A stretch of 64,000 nucleotides of DNA from Salinivirgaceae bacterium (GCA_017474765.1 JAFVGW010000040.1:124001-188000); one strand, 5' to 3'; counted from the stretch's first letter, positions 17,465 through 27,270 are shown. Numbers and translations are program-made. The notes: generated from the letters alone by a model not told the origin.

Positions 17465-19261
17465 ATGAAGAAAATCATCATTCCCGTAGCACTATCTCTG
17501 TCGCTGCTGACGGCAGGCGTCACGCTGGTATCGTGCGACGAAGAGTCGCTGAACGAGTTTCTGAACGCTCTGCTCTCCGAAGACGGTACCACACTAAAAA
17601 CCGACGGCGGCTCGTGGCTTGGCTGGCTCTTCTTCGATGAGCACACCGAGACCATTGAGGACGACATCGACCTGAACGACATCGACAACGACCTGTCGTC
17701 GGACATGCCGTCGAGAGTTGACCTCTCGGCCAATCTACCGCGCATTGGCGACCAGGGGCAATACGGCACCTGCGTGGCTTGGGCCACCGCCTACAACTGC
17801 CGCACGTGGCTCTACGCCAAATCGAAGGGGCTAACAACCTCACAACTAAACAGTTCGAACACATTCTCGGCTGCCGACGTGTTTATGGCCATCGACAATA
17901 AATACAAAGGCTCGGGGTGCGGCGGCACCAATTTCCGCTATGCCTTTGATGTAATGCAGAAACGCGGCGTGGCCACCGAAGCGGCCGTGCCCTACTCACG
18001 GCTCGACTGCTCGTGCGCGCCATCGGCCTCGGCCAACAGTGCCGCATCTAACTATAAGATAAAGGCTTACCGCGAAATTGACATCACTGATGTGAAAACC
18101 ATCAAACGCTATCTGAGCAACGGACGTATCGTGGTTTTCGGCGCCAAACTGGGCGACGAGTTCATGTATGCCAACGACAACTCGGTGCTCACCAATCAAA
18201 CATCGTTCAAATCGACTGGCCAGCACGGCTACCATGCGCTTGTGTGCTCGGGCTACGACGACAACAAGGGCGCCAACGGTGCCTTCCGCGTGGTGAACTC
18301 GTGGGGAACAAGTTGGGGCGACGATGGCTACATCTGGGTTGACTACAAATTCTTCTGCGGCGGCAAGTTTGCCTATTGCGGATTTGTGGCCTACGGCGAC
18401 GACGAACAGATTGTTGTGGGCTCGTCGAACACGGTGGTCAACACCTCGTCGGGCTACGACCTTGTGCCTGCAACCCTTGCCGATTTGGACTATGAAGACG
18501 AAGAATTTCCCGAAGACTCAAATGACCCGACTTGGCGCACATCTATCTACAACGTTTACAATGCTGGTGAATCGACATTGAATTGCGACAATCCATGGGC
18601 CATCTGCTACGTGCTCTACGATGCCTACAACGCCAACAACTATCAGGTTCTGCTTGTGGATTTGTACACTGATGAATACGGCACGTTCACCGATGAATAC
18701 GGCAAAAAGTGGAATTATAACTTCAACTGGGATCCTGCAACAGCGCAGAAAGTTCTTGGTGTGTCGGCGCAAGGCTACTGCTGGAGCAACGTGAGCGTGA
18801 AGGGCGGCGAGAGCGTTTCGCACGCTGTGTATGGCGACAACGAGCCGTTTGAGTGGTCGTACAAAATGCCCGATGTGAGCGGCTCATACTACCTTGTGCT
18901 GATTTCAGACGCGTTCAGCGGGGTTGACGAGTCGAACGAGGACAATAACTACTACTATCTGACAACTGCCGACGGCGGTCCGCTGAAGATTGAAAGGGGA
19001 GTTATCAAAAGCAACATTGACAACAACAAGACGCTTGCATCGAGGTTCAGAAGAGTTCGCAAAAACGAGCCTTCGCCCATGCAGTCGGCCATCAACGATG
19101 AATCGGCCAACACCTACACCACCGAGGAGATTTCGGCTCTGCTCAACGGCGAACGCCGCTCGGGCAGACTTGCCAAAAAGATGATGGAATGGCAGAACAG
19201 CGCCGACGCCCAAAAGGTTCTTGCTAAAGCAAAAAAGAATTACTCACCTACAATAAAATAA
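17465..19261 (+). CDS. Papain-like (C1 family) cysteine protease lipoprotein
   Basis: A 598-residue lipoprotein with lipobox LVSC (Cys24). An acidic N-terminal region precedes a papain-fold catalytic domain. The oxyanion Gln and nucleophile lie in GDQGQYGTCVAWA (Cys103), the catalytic His in GQHGYHALVCSGYDD (His257), and the Asn in VVNSWGTSWGDDGYIWVDY (Asn278), so all key residues are present. Residues from about 330 to 515 form a beta-rich CARDB-like module, followed by a basic tail. The start at 17465 is preferred over an in-frame codon at 17456 because it follows the upstream stop and gives a standard signal peptide. Surface-anchored C1 proteases usually process peptides or proteins outside the cell; the target is unknown. 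Confidence 0.88.
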   Translation: MKKIIIPVALSLSLLTAGVTLVSCDEESLNEFLNALLSEDGTTLKTDGGSWLGWLFFDEHTETIEDDIDLNDIDNDLSSDMPSRVDLSANLPRIGDQGQYGTCVAWATAYNCRTWLYAKSKGLTTSQLNSSNTFSAADVFMAIDNKYKGSGCGGTNFRYAFDVMQKRGVATEAAVPYSRLDCSCAPSASANSAASNYKIKAYREIDITDVKTIKRYLSNGRIVVFGAKLGDEFMYANDNSVLTNQTSFKSTGQHGYHALVCSGYDDNKGANGAFRVVNSWGTSWGDDGYIWVDYKFFCGGKFAYCGFVAYGDDEQIVVGSSNTVVNTSSGYDLVPATLADLDYEDEEFPEDSNDPTWRTSIYNVYNAGESTLNCDNPWAICYVLYDAYNANNYQVLLVDLYTDEYGTFTDEYGKKWNYNFNWDPATAQKVLGVSAQGYCWSNVSVKGGESVSHAVYGDNEPFEWSYKMPDVSGSYYLVLISDAFSGVDESNEDNNYYYLTTADGGPLKIERGVIKSNIDNNKTLASRFRRVRKNEPSPMQSAINDESANTYTTEEISALLNGERRSGRLAKKMMEWQNSADAQKVLAKAKKNYSPTIK

Positions 19262-19273
19262 AAACCTAAAACT

Positions 19274-19501
19274 ATGAGACTGAAACGAATAACTACAGTT
19301 TTGGCGGTATTTGTATCGCTTGCAATGCTGACATCGTGCATCACAACAACAACAAGCACATCGAGCACTCAAAGAAGCAGCAGCACATCGACAGTGAAAT
19401 CGAGTTCGTCGAGCAGCAGCACATCTGGCTCAAAATCGGCTGGACAAGCCACTTCGAGCGGCACAACCGCAAAGCCGAAAAAGAGCGCGGGCAGCAGATA
19501 A
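19274..19501 (+). CDS. Small Ser/Thr-rich lipoprotein
   Basis: A 75-residue protein with a signal peptide and a clear lipobox (AMLTSC, Cys22). The mature part is almost entirely Ser, Thr, Gly and Lys (runs such as KSSSSSSSTSG) and has no folded-domain signature. It starts 12 bases after the papain-like gene and ends 22 bases before an intrinsic terminator, so it closes the operon. Its low complexity suggests a flexible, possibly O-glycosylated envelope peptide; that is inference. The gene is short, but the lipobox and operon position support it. Confidence 0.7.
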   Translation: MRLKRITTVLAVFVSLAMLTSCITTTTSTSSTQRSSSTSTVKSSSSSSSTSGSKSAGQATSSGTTAKPKKSAGSR

Positions 19502-19523
19502 TTGCTCCCAAATCAAACAATGT

Positions 19524-19552
19524 AAAAGCACAATATTAATTGTGCTTTTTTT
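19524..19552 (+). terminator. Intrinsic terminator of the lipoprotein operon
   Basis: AAAAGCACAAT (19524-19534) pairs with ATTGTGCTTTT (19539-19549) across a 4-base loop and continues into a T run. Confidence 0.92.
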
Positions 19553-19590
19553 GTTTTCGATTTGAACTGATTCAACGCCATAATTTATTT

Positions 19591-19598
19591 TAACTTTG
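19591..19598 (+). promoter_or_regulatory. Bacteroidetes -7 box (TAACTTTG) for the PASTA-protein operon
   Basis: An exact TAnnTTTG match. The ATG at 19618 is 19 bases downstream, while a GTG at 19609 would leave almost no leader, which favours 19618 as the start. Confidence 0.6.
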
Positions 19599-19617
19599 CC
19601 AAATCAAAGTGAAAACT

Positions 19618-20445
19618 ATGGATTTATTGGAAAAACTGAAAGATGGTGCGTTTTGGAAACGCAATCTTATACGCGTAGGCAAGTTTGCGGGATTCTATCT
19701 GATCGTGTTCATTGCGCTTGCAACTTTTCTGCGGTTTTACACCCATCACGGGCACACAATTTCGGTACCCGACTTTAAAGGGTTGAAAATGAGCCGTGCT
19801 CTGCAGATTGCCAAACACGAAAATCTGCAACTGCAAATCATCGACTCAACGTTTATCGATTATATGCCGAAAGGCTGCATTGTTGACCAGAACCCGCATC
19901 CTGGCACGCACGTGAAGAAAAACCGCACAATTTTCATCACCACCAATGCGTTTAACAGAGCAAAGGTTTCGGTGCCGAAGATTGTCGGACTATCGTACCG
20001 CCAGGGCAAGGCCACACTTGAGATGCACGGTCTGCATGTCGGACAGTTGATTTACAGGCCCGACTTTGCCAAAAACAATATTTTGAAGCAAATGTTTGAA
20101 GGACAAGAAATTGCAGAAGGAACCCGTATCGACAAGGGCTCGAGCATCGACCTTGTGCTGGGCGATGGCCACGGCAACAACGCCACTCCCCTGCCCAACC
20201 TTAACGGGCTGACGCAATTTGAAGCAACCAACGAACTTAACAACGCATACCTGAACGTGGGCAATGTTGTGATTGAGAACGCTGCCACCGCCGCCGACTC
20301 AATGAACGCCCGCGTCTATCGTCAGGAACCTGCTTACTTCGGGCCAGGCGCACGCGCCACTCTGGGCGGCCGCGTCGACATTTGGCTGAAGGCTGAGTCG
20401 CGAACCGAAACCGAAATTGGTGAATCAATCAATCTGGATGAATAG
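19618..20445 (+). CDS. Membrane-anchored PASTA-domain protein
   Basis: A 275-residue protein with a short cytoplasmic N-terminus, one membrane helix near residues 20-40 (FAGFYLIVFIALATFLRFY) and three PASTA-type repeats outside, opening ISVPDFKGL, VSVPKIVGL and TPLPNLNGL. PASTA domains often bind peptidoglycan or muropeptides. Here there is no kinase or transpeptidase domain, so it is a free-standing sensor or scaffold, as is common in Bacteroidota. Its stop overlaps the start of the following T9SS cargo gene by 8 bases. It leads a run of four genes ending with the U32 protein. Confidence 0.85.
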   Translation: MDLLEKLKDGAFWKRNLIRVGKFAGFYLIVFIALATFLRFYTHHGHTISVPDFKGLKMSRALQIAKHENLQLQIIDSTFIDYMPKGCIVDQNPHPGTHVKKNRTIFITTNAFNRAKVSVPKIVGLSYRQGKATLEMHGLHVGQLIYRPDFAKNNILKQMFEGQEIAEGTRIDKGSSIDLVLGDGHGNNATPLPNLNGLTQFEATNELNNAYLNVGNVVIENAATAADSMNARVYRQEPAYFGPGARATLGGRVDIWLKAESRTETEIGESINLDE

Positions 20446-22282
20446 AATCATTGCTATAGCCGCGCTCATTCTGGGCGCAATGCCGCTGACCGCGCAAGAG
20501 TTTCTGACTGCGCCCGCACTGCCTGTGCGCCAACAAACCGTCAGGCTGCAAAGCGTGTCATCAACGCTGCAACTGCCCTTTATTGACGATTTCAGCAGCG
20601 ACAGCGACGTACCCGACCAGCAACTCTGGACCGACCGTGGCGTATGGATTAACAACACGTTCAGCATCAATCCTTACTCTGTCGGCGTGGCCACGTTCGA
20701 TGCCATCGACTCTGACGGACTGCACTATGAGCATGCTTCGAGCCAGCCGTATCTGGCTGATTTTCTGACATCGCAACCCATCGACCTTTCGAAGGCCGAC
20801 AGCACAACGACCTATCTGAGTTTCTTCTATCAGCCGCAGGGCAACGGCAACGCGCCTGAAGAGTGCGACTCACTTGTGCTGCAAATCACTTCGGGCGACG
20901 GCGTGTGGACCAACCTTTGGGCAATGGCAGGAACCGACCTTGCAACATTCCGCAAAAACGTGTTGCATCTGCAACCAAATCGGCCTGACACTCTGGAATT
21001 TGCGCTTGTGATGTTGCCCATCAGCCAGTCGAAATATTTTACTGATAAGTTCCAGTTCCGATTCTTCAACTATGCCAGCCTTGCGGGCAGTTTCAACCCG
21101 TCGGCAACCATCAACTGCGACCACTGGAACATCGATTTTGTCTATCTTAACGATGGACGTTCGGCTTCTGACACAGTATTTTACGACATTGCGATTGTTG
21201 AACCAGCCGCAACCGTGCTGAAAAACTACACGTCGGTGCCGTGGTCGCACTACGAGTCGGCCATCAACACTGAGAACACACGGCTCAACATCCACATCCG
21301 CAACCACTGGGAACGCACCATGAAGGCCGAAGTCAGAATCCGCATCAAAGATGTTGACCGCGATGTCTATCTGAAGGACTCAATCACCATGGGCACAGGC
21401 AATTACGATGGTCTTGAAAACAACAAGCGGATGTTTGCCTACGATGACAACCCGATTGTATATGACAATCGCGAAAGCGCAACTTATCTGTTTGAATGTG
21501 AACTTTATACTGACAAAGACGAACTGATTCGCGGCAACAACCGCAGTTACACCTACCAGCATTTCGGCAACTACTACGCCTACGACGACGGCACGGCCGA
21601 AAATGCCTACGGCGTGGATGCCGCATCGTCGCAAGTGGCTTATCTCTACACACCCTACAAGGCTGACGAACTTGTTGGCCTGAGCATCTGTTTCCTGCCG
21701 TCGAACCCAGTTGAGAGCGCCGCTGACAACTTTTTCATCTGCGCGTGGGAAAACAACAACGGCAAGCCTGGCCGCCAACTGCGCTGCGACGAAGTGGTTC
21801 GCCCCGCATTCAGCGGACAGATGAACGAGTTTATGACCTTTGAATTCAGCGAGCCGCTGGCTGTGGACAAGAGCATTTTTGTGGGCTGGCAGCAGACATC
21901 GAAACTGCGCCTGAACGTCGGTTGGGATGTTAACCGCTTCAGCCAGAGCAAGATATTCTACAACACAACGGGCGATTGGTTGCCGACAAGTTTCACAGGC
22001 TCGCTTATGATGCGACCGATTTTCGGCTCAATCACCACCGATATTGCTGAAACCGAAAGCGATATCAGTCTGTCGGTTTACCCGAATCCCGTCAGCGACT
22101 GGCTGACAATCAGCGGTTTGGATGACGACAACTGCCAGTTGACCATCTGCAACGCTGTCGGACAGACCATTTCGAGCACAAATGGCACTCACGCAAATGT
22201 ATCGAACTTGCAATCAGGAATATACATTGTAAGAATCAATCACAATGGCGGCACATCGGCCTTGAAATTCATCAAAAAATAG
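20438..22282 (+). CDS. Secreted protein with T9SS type A sorting domain
   Basis: A 614-residue secreted protein. The signal peptide (MNRIIAIAALILGAMPLTAQ) precedes a long beta-rich body containing PFIDDFSSDSDVPD and an aromatic segment FGNYYAYDDGTAENAYG, which is often seen in large Bacteroidota surface proteins. It ends with a T9SS sorting domain (LSVYPNPVSDWLTISG, LQSGIYIVRI, LKFIKK). The start at 20438 overlaps the PASTA-gene stop; the upstream in-frame codon at 20417 would spoil the signal peptide. Co-transcription with the PASTA protein suggests a cell-surface role. No enzymatic motif was found. Confidence 0.82.
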   Translation: MNRIIAIAALILGAMPLTAQEFLTAPALPVRQQTVRLQSVSSTLQLPFIDDFSSDSDVPDQQLWTDRGVWINNTFSINPYSVGVATFDAIDSDGLHYEHASSQPYLADFLTSQPIDLSKADSTTTYLSFFYQPQGNGNAPEECDSLVLQITSGDGVWTNLWAMAGTDLATFRKNVLHLQPNRPDTLEFALVMLPISQSKYFTDKFQFRFFNYASLAGSFNPSATINCDHWNIDFVYLNDGRSASDTVFYDIAIVEPAATVLKNYTSVPWSHYESAINTENTRLNIHIRNHWERTMKAEVRIRIKDVDRDVYLKDSITMGTGNYDGLENNKRMFAYDDNPIVYDNRESATYLFECELYTDKDELIRGNNRSYTYQHFGNYYAYDDGTAENAYGVDAASSQVAYLYTPYKADELVGLSICFLPSNPVESAADNFFICAWENNNGKPGRQLRCDEVVRPAFSGQMNEFMTFEFSEPLAVDKSIFVGWQQTSKLRLNVGWDVNRFSQSKIFYNTTGDWLPTSFTGSLMMRPIFGSITTDIAETESDISLSVYPNPVSDWLTISGLDDDNCQLTICNAVGQTISSTNGTHANVSNLQSGIYIVRINHNGGTSALKFIKK

Positions 22283-22287
22283 CAGAA

Positions 22288-23364
22288 ATGATTGACGAGA
22301 ATTTTGACGATAGCGAAAATATGACCGATGATTTCGATGAGCAGTCTGAAAGCGGCGAAAACGGACTTTATGAGCATTTCCGTTTCGAAGTTGACCGCGG
22401 ACAAGGCATGTTGCGCATTGATAAATTTCTGCAGATGAAACTTGAAAATGCATCGCGCACCAAAATTCAGGCTGCCGCCGAAGCAGGTTTCATCATTGTG
22501 AACGGCTCGTCGGCGCGGGCAAACTATCGCGTCAAACCTGGCGATGTGATTCGCGTGATGCTATCTTATCCGCAACGCGAGATTGAAATTGTGCCAGAAA
22601 ATATTCCATTAAACATTGTGTATGAAGATGATAGTGTGGTGGTTGTGAACAAACCCGCAGGCATGGTGGTTCACCCGAGTTACGGGCACTACACTGGCAC
22701 GCTCATCAACGCTTTGGCCTATCGATACCGCGATTTGCCAATATTCAACGGAAGCGACGCGCGCCCAGGACTTGTCCACCGCATCGACAAAAACACATCA
22801 GGGCTTTTGGTTGTGGCAAAAACAGAACAAGCTAAAGAACACATTTCCAAACAGTTCTTCTATCATACATCGCACCGGCGCTATGTGGCACTAGTGTGGG
22901 GCGACCTGCGCGACAACGAAGGAACAATAGTGGGGAAAATAGGCCGCAACGTGCGCAACCGCCAGATTATGGACGTTTTTCCGAGAGACGTGCCTATGGG
23001 GAAACCCGCCGTGACACATTACCGTGTGCTTGAACGATTCGGCTACGTGACACTGATTGAGTGCCGCCTTGAAACTGGCCGCACACACCAAATCCGCGTT
23101 CACATGAAATTCGTGGGGCATCCGCTTTTCAACGACCCTGAATACGGAGGCGGCGAAATTCTGCGAGGCACCACATTTGCCAAATACAGCCAGTTTGTTG
23201 AAAACTGCTTCACTCTGCTGCCTGGTCAGGCTCTGCACGCCAAAGAGTTAGGCTTTGTGCACCCTGTAACCGGAGAGAAAATGATGTTCGATTCCGAACT
23301 GCCCGAAAACTTCGCCACCCTGATTGACCGCTGGCGGACCTACACCAATTCAAAAGACGCCTGA
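22288..23364 (+). CDS. rluD: RluA/RluD-family 23S rRNA pseudouridine synthase
   Basis: A 358-residue RluA-type pseudouridine synthase. An acidic N-terminal extension of about 30 residues precedes an S4 RNA-binding domain (about 40-90) and the catalytic domain. The catalytic Asp is D167 in GLVHRIDKNTSGLLVVAKT. The closing motif RTHQIRVHMKFVGHPLFND is present. By family it isomerises uridines in 23S rRNA helix 69; the exact target among RluA paralogues cannot be fixed from sequence alone. It starts 5 bases after the preceding stop, and its own stop overlaps the U32 gene start (TGATG). Confidence 0.88.
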   Translation: MIDENFDDSENMTDDFDEQSESGENGLYEHFRFEVDRGQGMLRIDKFLQMKLENASRTKIQAAAEAGFIIVNGSSARANYRVKPGDVIRVMLSYPQREIEIVPENIPLNIVYEDDSVVVVNKPAGMVVHPSYGHYTGTLINALAYRYRDLPIFNGSDARPGLVHRIDKNTSGLLVVAKTEQAKEHISKQFFYHTSHRRYVALVWGDLRDNEGTIVGKIGRNVRNRQIMDVFPRDVPMGKPAVTHYRVLERFGYVTLIECRLETGRTHQIRVHMKFVGHPLFNDPEYGGGEILRGTTFAKYSQFVENCFTLLPGQALHAKELGFVHPVTGEKMMFDSELPENFATLIDRWRTYTNSKDA

Positions 23365-25331
23365 TGCCCGTCGCCGCGAAACCCGAACTTTTGCTGCCTG
23401 TTGGCAACATCGAGAGCCTTTATGCCGCAATTGAAGGCGGTGCCGATGCCATCTATTTGGGACTCAAAGGGTTCAACGCTCGCGGACGTGCCGCCAATTT
23501 CAGTGAAGCACAACTTTCCGCTATCTGCAAATTAGCGGCCAAACATCATGTGAAAGTTTATGTCACGCTGAATATAGTGGTGAAAAACAACGAGTTGGCT
23601 GATGTGCTCGATACGCTGCAATTTCTTTCAACCCAGCAAATAGCTGGCATCATCATTCAGGATTGGGGTGTTTTCAGCCTGATGCGGCGATATTTTCCGA
23701 AACTTGTGGCTCATGCAAGCACGCAAATGGCCAATCACAACTCTGTTGGTGCCAACCATTGCCAACGCATTGGTTTCAAGCGCGTTGTGCTTGCCCGCGA
23801 AATCACTTACAGCGAGTTGGAACTGATTCAGCAGCGTACAAAAATTGAAACCGAAGTTTTTGTGCACGGGGCATTATGTTACTCAATATCAGGATTTTGT
23901 CAATTCAGTAGTTTCCTGGGCGGTGCGGGCGCCAACCGCGGACTCTGCACTCAACCTTGCCGCCGCTTCTACAACTGCCAAGGACAAAAGCGCACATTCT
24001 TCAGTATGAAAGACAATCAACTGATTGACAAGATTAAAGAACTTGCACAAATGGGTGTTTCATCGCTGAAAGTCGAAGGGCGTCTGAAGTCGGGCGAATA
24101 TGTTTACACGGTGGCTCAAGCCTACCGAAAAGCACTCGACTGCGAGCAAGTTACCGAACAAGTTGACGACCTTAGCCGACCAAAAACGCAATGGTTCATG
24201 GGCCGCTGCATTGCCGAGTCGATTGCCGACAATCCGAACACAGGCCTTTTGATAGGCAAAGTGGTTGACTGTCACGATGGTACAATTATATTCACCACCA
24301 ATATTGAGTTGGCAAAAGGCAACCGCCTGCGCGTCCGCACCGATGCCGACACCGACCAGAACGCCTTTGTGCTCGATAATTTCCGTGTTGTTGACAGCAT
24401 CTGCACCGCCAAAGGATTTCGCGGAACAGCCACCGCTGGCGCCGACATCTACTTGACAGCCTATCGCAGTCAAAAGTTTGGAAACGAACTGCCAGCAACA
24501 CCATTACGAGCGCCGCGAATGCCACAAGCTCTGAAAAAAGAAATCGTCACAAAAACACGCAAGCAACTGAACGTCAATGCAAAATCGGCAACAATTGTTC
24601 GCATCGACAATCTTGATTGGCTGAAATGCCCGTCGCTGCAAAAAGCCGATATTGTGATTGTCTCACTGCCAACGCTCGAGTGGCATAATCTGCTGAATTT
24701 AAACATTTCAGATAAACGGTTACAGCAGAAAATCTGGATTGAACTGCCGCCATTTGTGAGCGAGAAAAAAGTCAAGCAAGTGCACCAATTCTGCGCCAAT
24801 TTTGCGAAGATGGGCTTTAACCGATTCGTTCTAAGCCATTTGTCGCAAACCGACATGCTGCCACCGCAAAGTCGTTTCGCCACCAACGAGCTTGTTTACG
24901 CCTACAACGATGCCGCGGCCGCATGGCTCACGCAGCAAGGCGCCGAATGGTTCATCAGTCCTGTCGAAAACGAGTATGAAAACCTGCTTACTGGCGCATG
25001 CCGCAGCATTGTGGTTCCTGTATATTTCCGTCCACGGCTGTTCATCTCGCGAATGCCAGTGAAATTGCCCAAAAACCAGTTTACCGATGAACGCAAAAAC
25101 CGCTACCAACGCCACCGCATAAATGGCCTGACAATTATAACACCCGAGCAACCCGTCTGCATCACTCAATACGCCAACAAGTTGCGCGGCAAGAATTTCA
25201 ACCGTTTCCTACTCGACCTTTCATTTGAAAAGCCCGACAACAACCACCTTGCCCACTTGCTGAAACTGCTGGCCACGTCGGAAGGCATTCAGGGAAGTTC
25301 GGCATTCAATTTTAAGAAAGGGTTGAGATAG
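23364..25331 (+). CDS. U32-family protein, RlhA-like
   Basis: A 655-residue U32 family protein. It opens with the family's barrel start (ELLLPVGNIESLYAAIEGGADAIYLG) and carries the signature with four conserved cysteines at about 172, 179, 195 and 199 (GALCYSISGFCQ, NRGLCTQPCRR). Known U32 members of this type hydroxylate C2501 of 23S rRNA (RlhA) using prephenate and an iron-sulfur cluster, and the older label 'peptidase' is doubtful. Its overlap with an rRNA pseudouridine synthase gene fits an rRNA-modification role. The C-terminal half is longer than the core U32 domain. Confidence 0.85.
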   Translation: MPVAAKPELLLPVGNIESLYAAIEGGADAIYLGLKGFNARGRAANFSEAQLSAICKLAAKHHVKVYVTLNIVVKNNELADVLDTLQFLSTQQIAGIIIQDWGVFSLMRRYFPKLVAHASTQMANHNSVGANHCQRIGFKRVVLAREITYSELELIQQRTKIETEVFVHGALCYSISGFCQFSSFLGGAGANRGLCTQPCRRFYNCQGQKRTFFSMKDNQLIDKIKELAQMGVSSLKVEGRLKSGEYVYTVAQAYRKALDCEQVTEQVDDLSRPKTQWFMGRCIAESIADNPNTGLLIGKVVDCHDGTIIFTTNIELAKGNRLRVRTDADTDQNAFVLDNFRVVDSICTAKGFRGTATAGADIYLTAYRSQKFGNELPATPLRAPRMPQALKKEIVTKTRKQLNVNAKSATIVRIDNLDWLKCPSLQKADIVIVSLPTLEWHNLLNLNISDKRLQQKIWIELPPFVSEKKVKQVHQFCANFAKMGFNRFVLSHLSQTDMLPPQSRFATNELVYAYNDAAAAWLTQQGAEWFISPVENEYENLLTGACRSIVVPVYFRPRLFISRMPVKLPKNQFTDERKNRYQRHRINGLTIITPEQPVCITQYANKLRGKNFNRFLLDLSFEKPDNNHLAHLLKLLATSEGIQGSSAFNFKKGLR

Positions 25332-25426
25332 GTGCTAAAGGTCTTTGTTAATCCAACATTTAATAGAGTGAGGTATTGATTTTTTCTATCTTTACCATAA
25401 GTTTAACAATTAACATTCGCTTCATC

Positions 25427-26551
25427 ATGAAACGCACTAATTTACTGCTGATTGCATCGTTGCTAGCGCTTGCGGCGTGTGAGAGCAAAACCGTTTCCGA
25501 CAAGGCATTCTATCTAACCGAAGAAAACATGCCGCCAGTGCAAACAATTGAAACCGAATTGGTTGAACTGCCCGATTTGGACGAGTGCATCAATGCGAAC
25601 TACTATGTTTATCACGATTCGATTCTGATTATCGCTCCAAGAAATGACGCTTTCCCTTGGAAATTGTACGCTATGAACCTGAACCGAGGAGAAATCTTTG
25701 CTCACTATCTGCACAAAGGCAACGGCCCAGGCGAGGTGAACTATTGCTATACTAAATTTCAGAAAAACCTGCTTACGGCTCACGACCCCTACAAAGACAA
25801 TCTGTTTTTCTTCAACCTCGACTCGCTGGCGGCCTACGGGCAGGCATACAAACCGCAAACTATGCAGACAGATGTCTATGTTGACTATTCCGATTTCCTG
25901 ACCGATACTTCGCTCCTTATATGCAATACTTTCTATTTAGAGGGTGAAGGAATCCCCGAAAACGCAACCGTGCCGGAACTGTTGGTGACTAACGCCAAGG
26001 GCAAGACAGGTTTCAAAGTTCCTGACGGCATTTATTCGGCGATAAATTACAGCCACACTAAGGTGGCTACAAACATCAAGAAAGACAGGGTTTTCCTGGG
26101 GTACCTTTACAAACCACAATTCACGGTTTTGAACACAAAACTCGATACTCTGAAAATTGTTCTCGGCCCAGATAAACCCCAGAAAATCAAATACGAAATA
26201 TCTTACGGGAATATGAACAGGCGAAGCCAGGCGAAAAATTATGTGCAATCAATGCTATCGACTGACGAATGTATATTTGCAACGATGGACACCATACAGC
26301 CACAGAATCCCCCAGTGCCGCAAAATCCTAATGACATACCAAAATGGCTGGATGAATCCCACAAACTTATTGTGAAACTTCATTTGGAAATCTACAAGTT
26401 CGACTGGGACGGCAACCTGATTGCCCGATACAGACAAAAGACAGGCAACCGGATTGTTTACATCGCCGGATATTCCGAGCCCACAAACACTCTTTACGTT
26501 ATGATTGATGACGAAAGCGGCGAATGGAAATTGGCTAAGATAAAATTGTAA
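25427..26551 (+). CDS. Beta-propeller-like lipoprotein (BF3164/TolB-like type)
   Basis: A 374-residue lipoprotein with lipobox ALAAC (Cys18). The body has propeller-like repeats beginning with INANYYVYHDSILIIAPR and the phrase HYLHKGNGPGEVNYC, which is typical of Bacteroidota 6-bladed propeller lipoproteins. It ends with YSEPTNTLYVMIDD. These proteins are thought to bind ligands at the envelope, and no enzyme motif is visible. The start at 25427 is preferred over an in-frame codon at 25376 because it gives a compact lipoprotein signal peptide. A near-consensus -7 box (TATCTTTA, 25387-25394) lies upstream. It converges with pyrE on a shared terminator. Confidence 0.75.
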   Translation: MKRTNLLLIASLLALAACESKTVSDKAFYLTEENMPPVQTIETELVELPDLDECINANYYVYHDSILIIAPRNDAFPWKLYAMNLNRGEIFAHYLHKGNGPGEVNYCYTKFQKNLLTAHDPYKDNLFFFNLDSLAAYGQAYKPQTMQTDVYVDYSDFLTDTSLLICNTFYLEGEGIPENATVPELLVTNAKGKTGFKVPDGIYSAINYSHTKVATNIKKDRVFLGYLYKPQFTVLNTKLDTLKIVLGPDKPQKIKYEISYGNMNRRSQAKNYVQSMLSTDECIFATMDTIQPQNPPVPQNPNDIPKWLDESHKLIVKLHLEIYKFDWDGNLIARYRQKTGNRIVYIAGYSEPTNTLYVMIDDESGEWKLAKIKL

Positions 26552-26571
26552 AATATTGTTTTAGAAGCCAT

Positions 26572-26607
26572 AAAAAAATGCCGCAGAAAATCTACGGCAT
26601 TTGTGTT
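26572..26607. terminator. Bidirectional terminator between the propeller lipoprotein and pyrE
   Basis: AAATGCCG (26576-26583) pairs with CGGCATTT (26595-26602). An A-run on the left and a T-rich right side let it work on both strands, serving convergent genes. Confidence 0.8.
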
Positions 26608-26630
26608 TTCGCAAGAAGTCATACTACGCT

Positions 26631-27269
26631 TTACTTCCACTCTTCAGGTGCGTGGCGCCATTTTTTCAGCGCTTCGAGTTGGTCATCGGCAATGTAGCCA
26701 ATTTCGAGAGCGTGCTCAAGCAGAGCGTCGTAGTTGCTCAGGGTGTCGAGGTTGCAGTTGGCGCCGGCAAAGGCATCAACGGCGCGTTTGAATCCGTAGG
26801 TGAAAATGGCGTAAAGGCCCAGAACATCGGCGCCGGCGGCACGCAGAGCCTCAACGGCTGCAAGGCTGCTTCCGCCTGTCGATACCAAATCCTCTACAAC
26901 CACAACCTTCTGTCCTGCCTGCAGATTGCCCTCAACGCGGTTGCACATTCCGTGAGTCTTGGCGTCGCTGCGCACATACACAAACGGCAGCCCCATAGCC
27001 TCGGCAACCAATACTCCGTGAGCGATTGCCCCTGTGGCCACGCCCGCAATCACCTCAACATCAGGATATTTCTGACGGATAAGCGCGGCAAACGAGTCGC
27101 GGATATAGCCGCGCACCTCGGGGTACGAAAGCGTTGCGCGGTTGTCGCAATAAATTGGCGATTTCAGCCCCGAAGCCCACGTGAATGGTGTTGACGGAGA
27201 CAGTTTAATTGCTTTAATTTGCAGTAAATAAGAAGCAACTTTTTGTTGAATTTGATTTATTGATTCCAT
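26631..27269 (-). CDS. pyrE: Orotate phosphoribosyltransferase
   Basis: A 212-residue type I phosphoribosyltransferase. The orotate/PRPP-binding region reads FTWASGLKSPIYCDNR, and the PRPP loop is VVVVEDLVSTGGSSLAAVEALRAAGA. It joins orotate to PRPP to give OMP in pyrimidine synthesis. Length is normal. It is transcribed away from the NUDIX gene with only one base between the two start codons (27269 and 27271). Its predicted -7 box (27277-27284, minus) therefore lies inside the NUDIX reading frame. Confidence 0.95.
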   Translation of the reverse strand: MESINQIQQKVASYLLQIKAIKLSPSTPFTWASGLKSPIYCDNRATLSYPEVRGYIRDSFAALIRQKYPDVEVIAGVATGAIAHGVLVAEAMGLPFVYVRSDAKTHGMCNRVEGNLQAGQKVVVVEDLVSTGGSSLAAVEALRAAGADVLGLYAIFTYGFKRAVDAFAGANCNLDTLSNYDALLEHALEIGYIADDQLEALKKWRHAPEEWK

Positions 27270-27270
27270 A

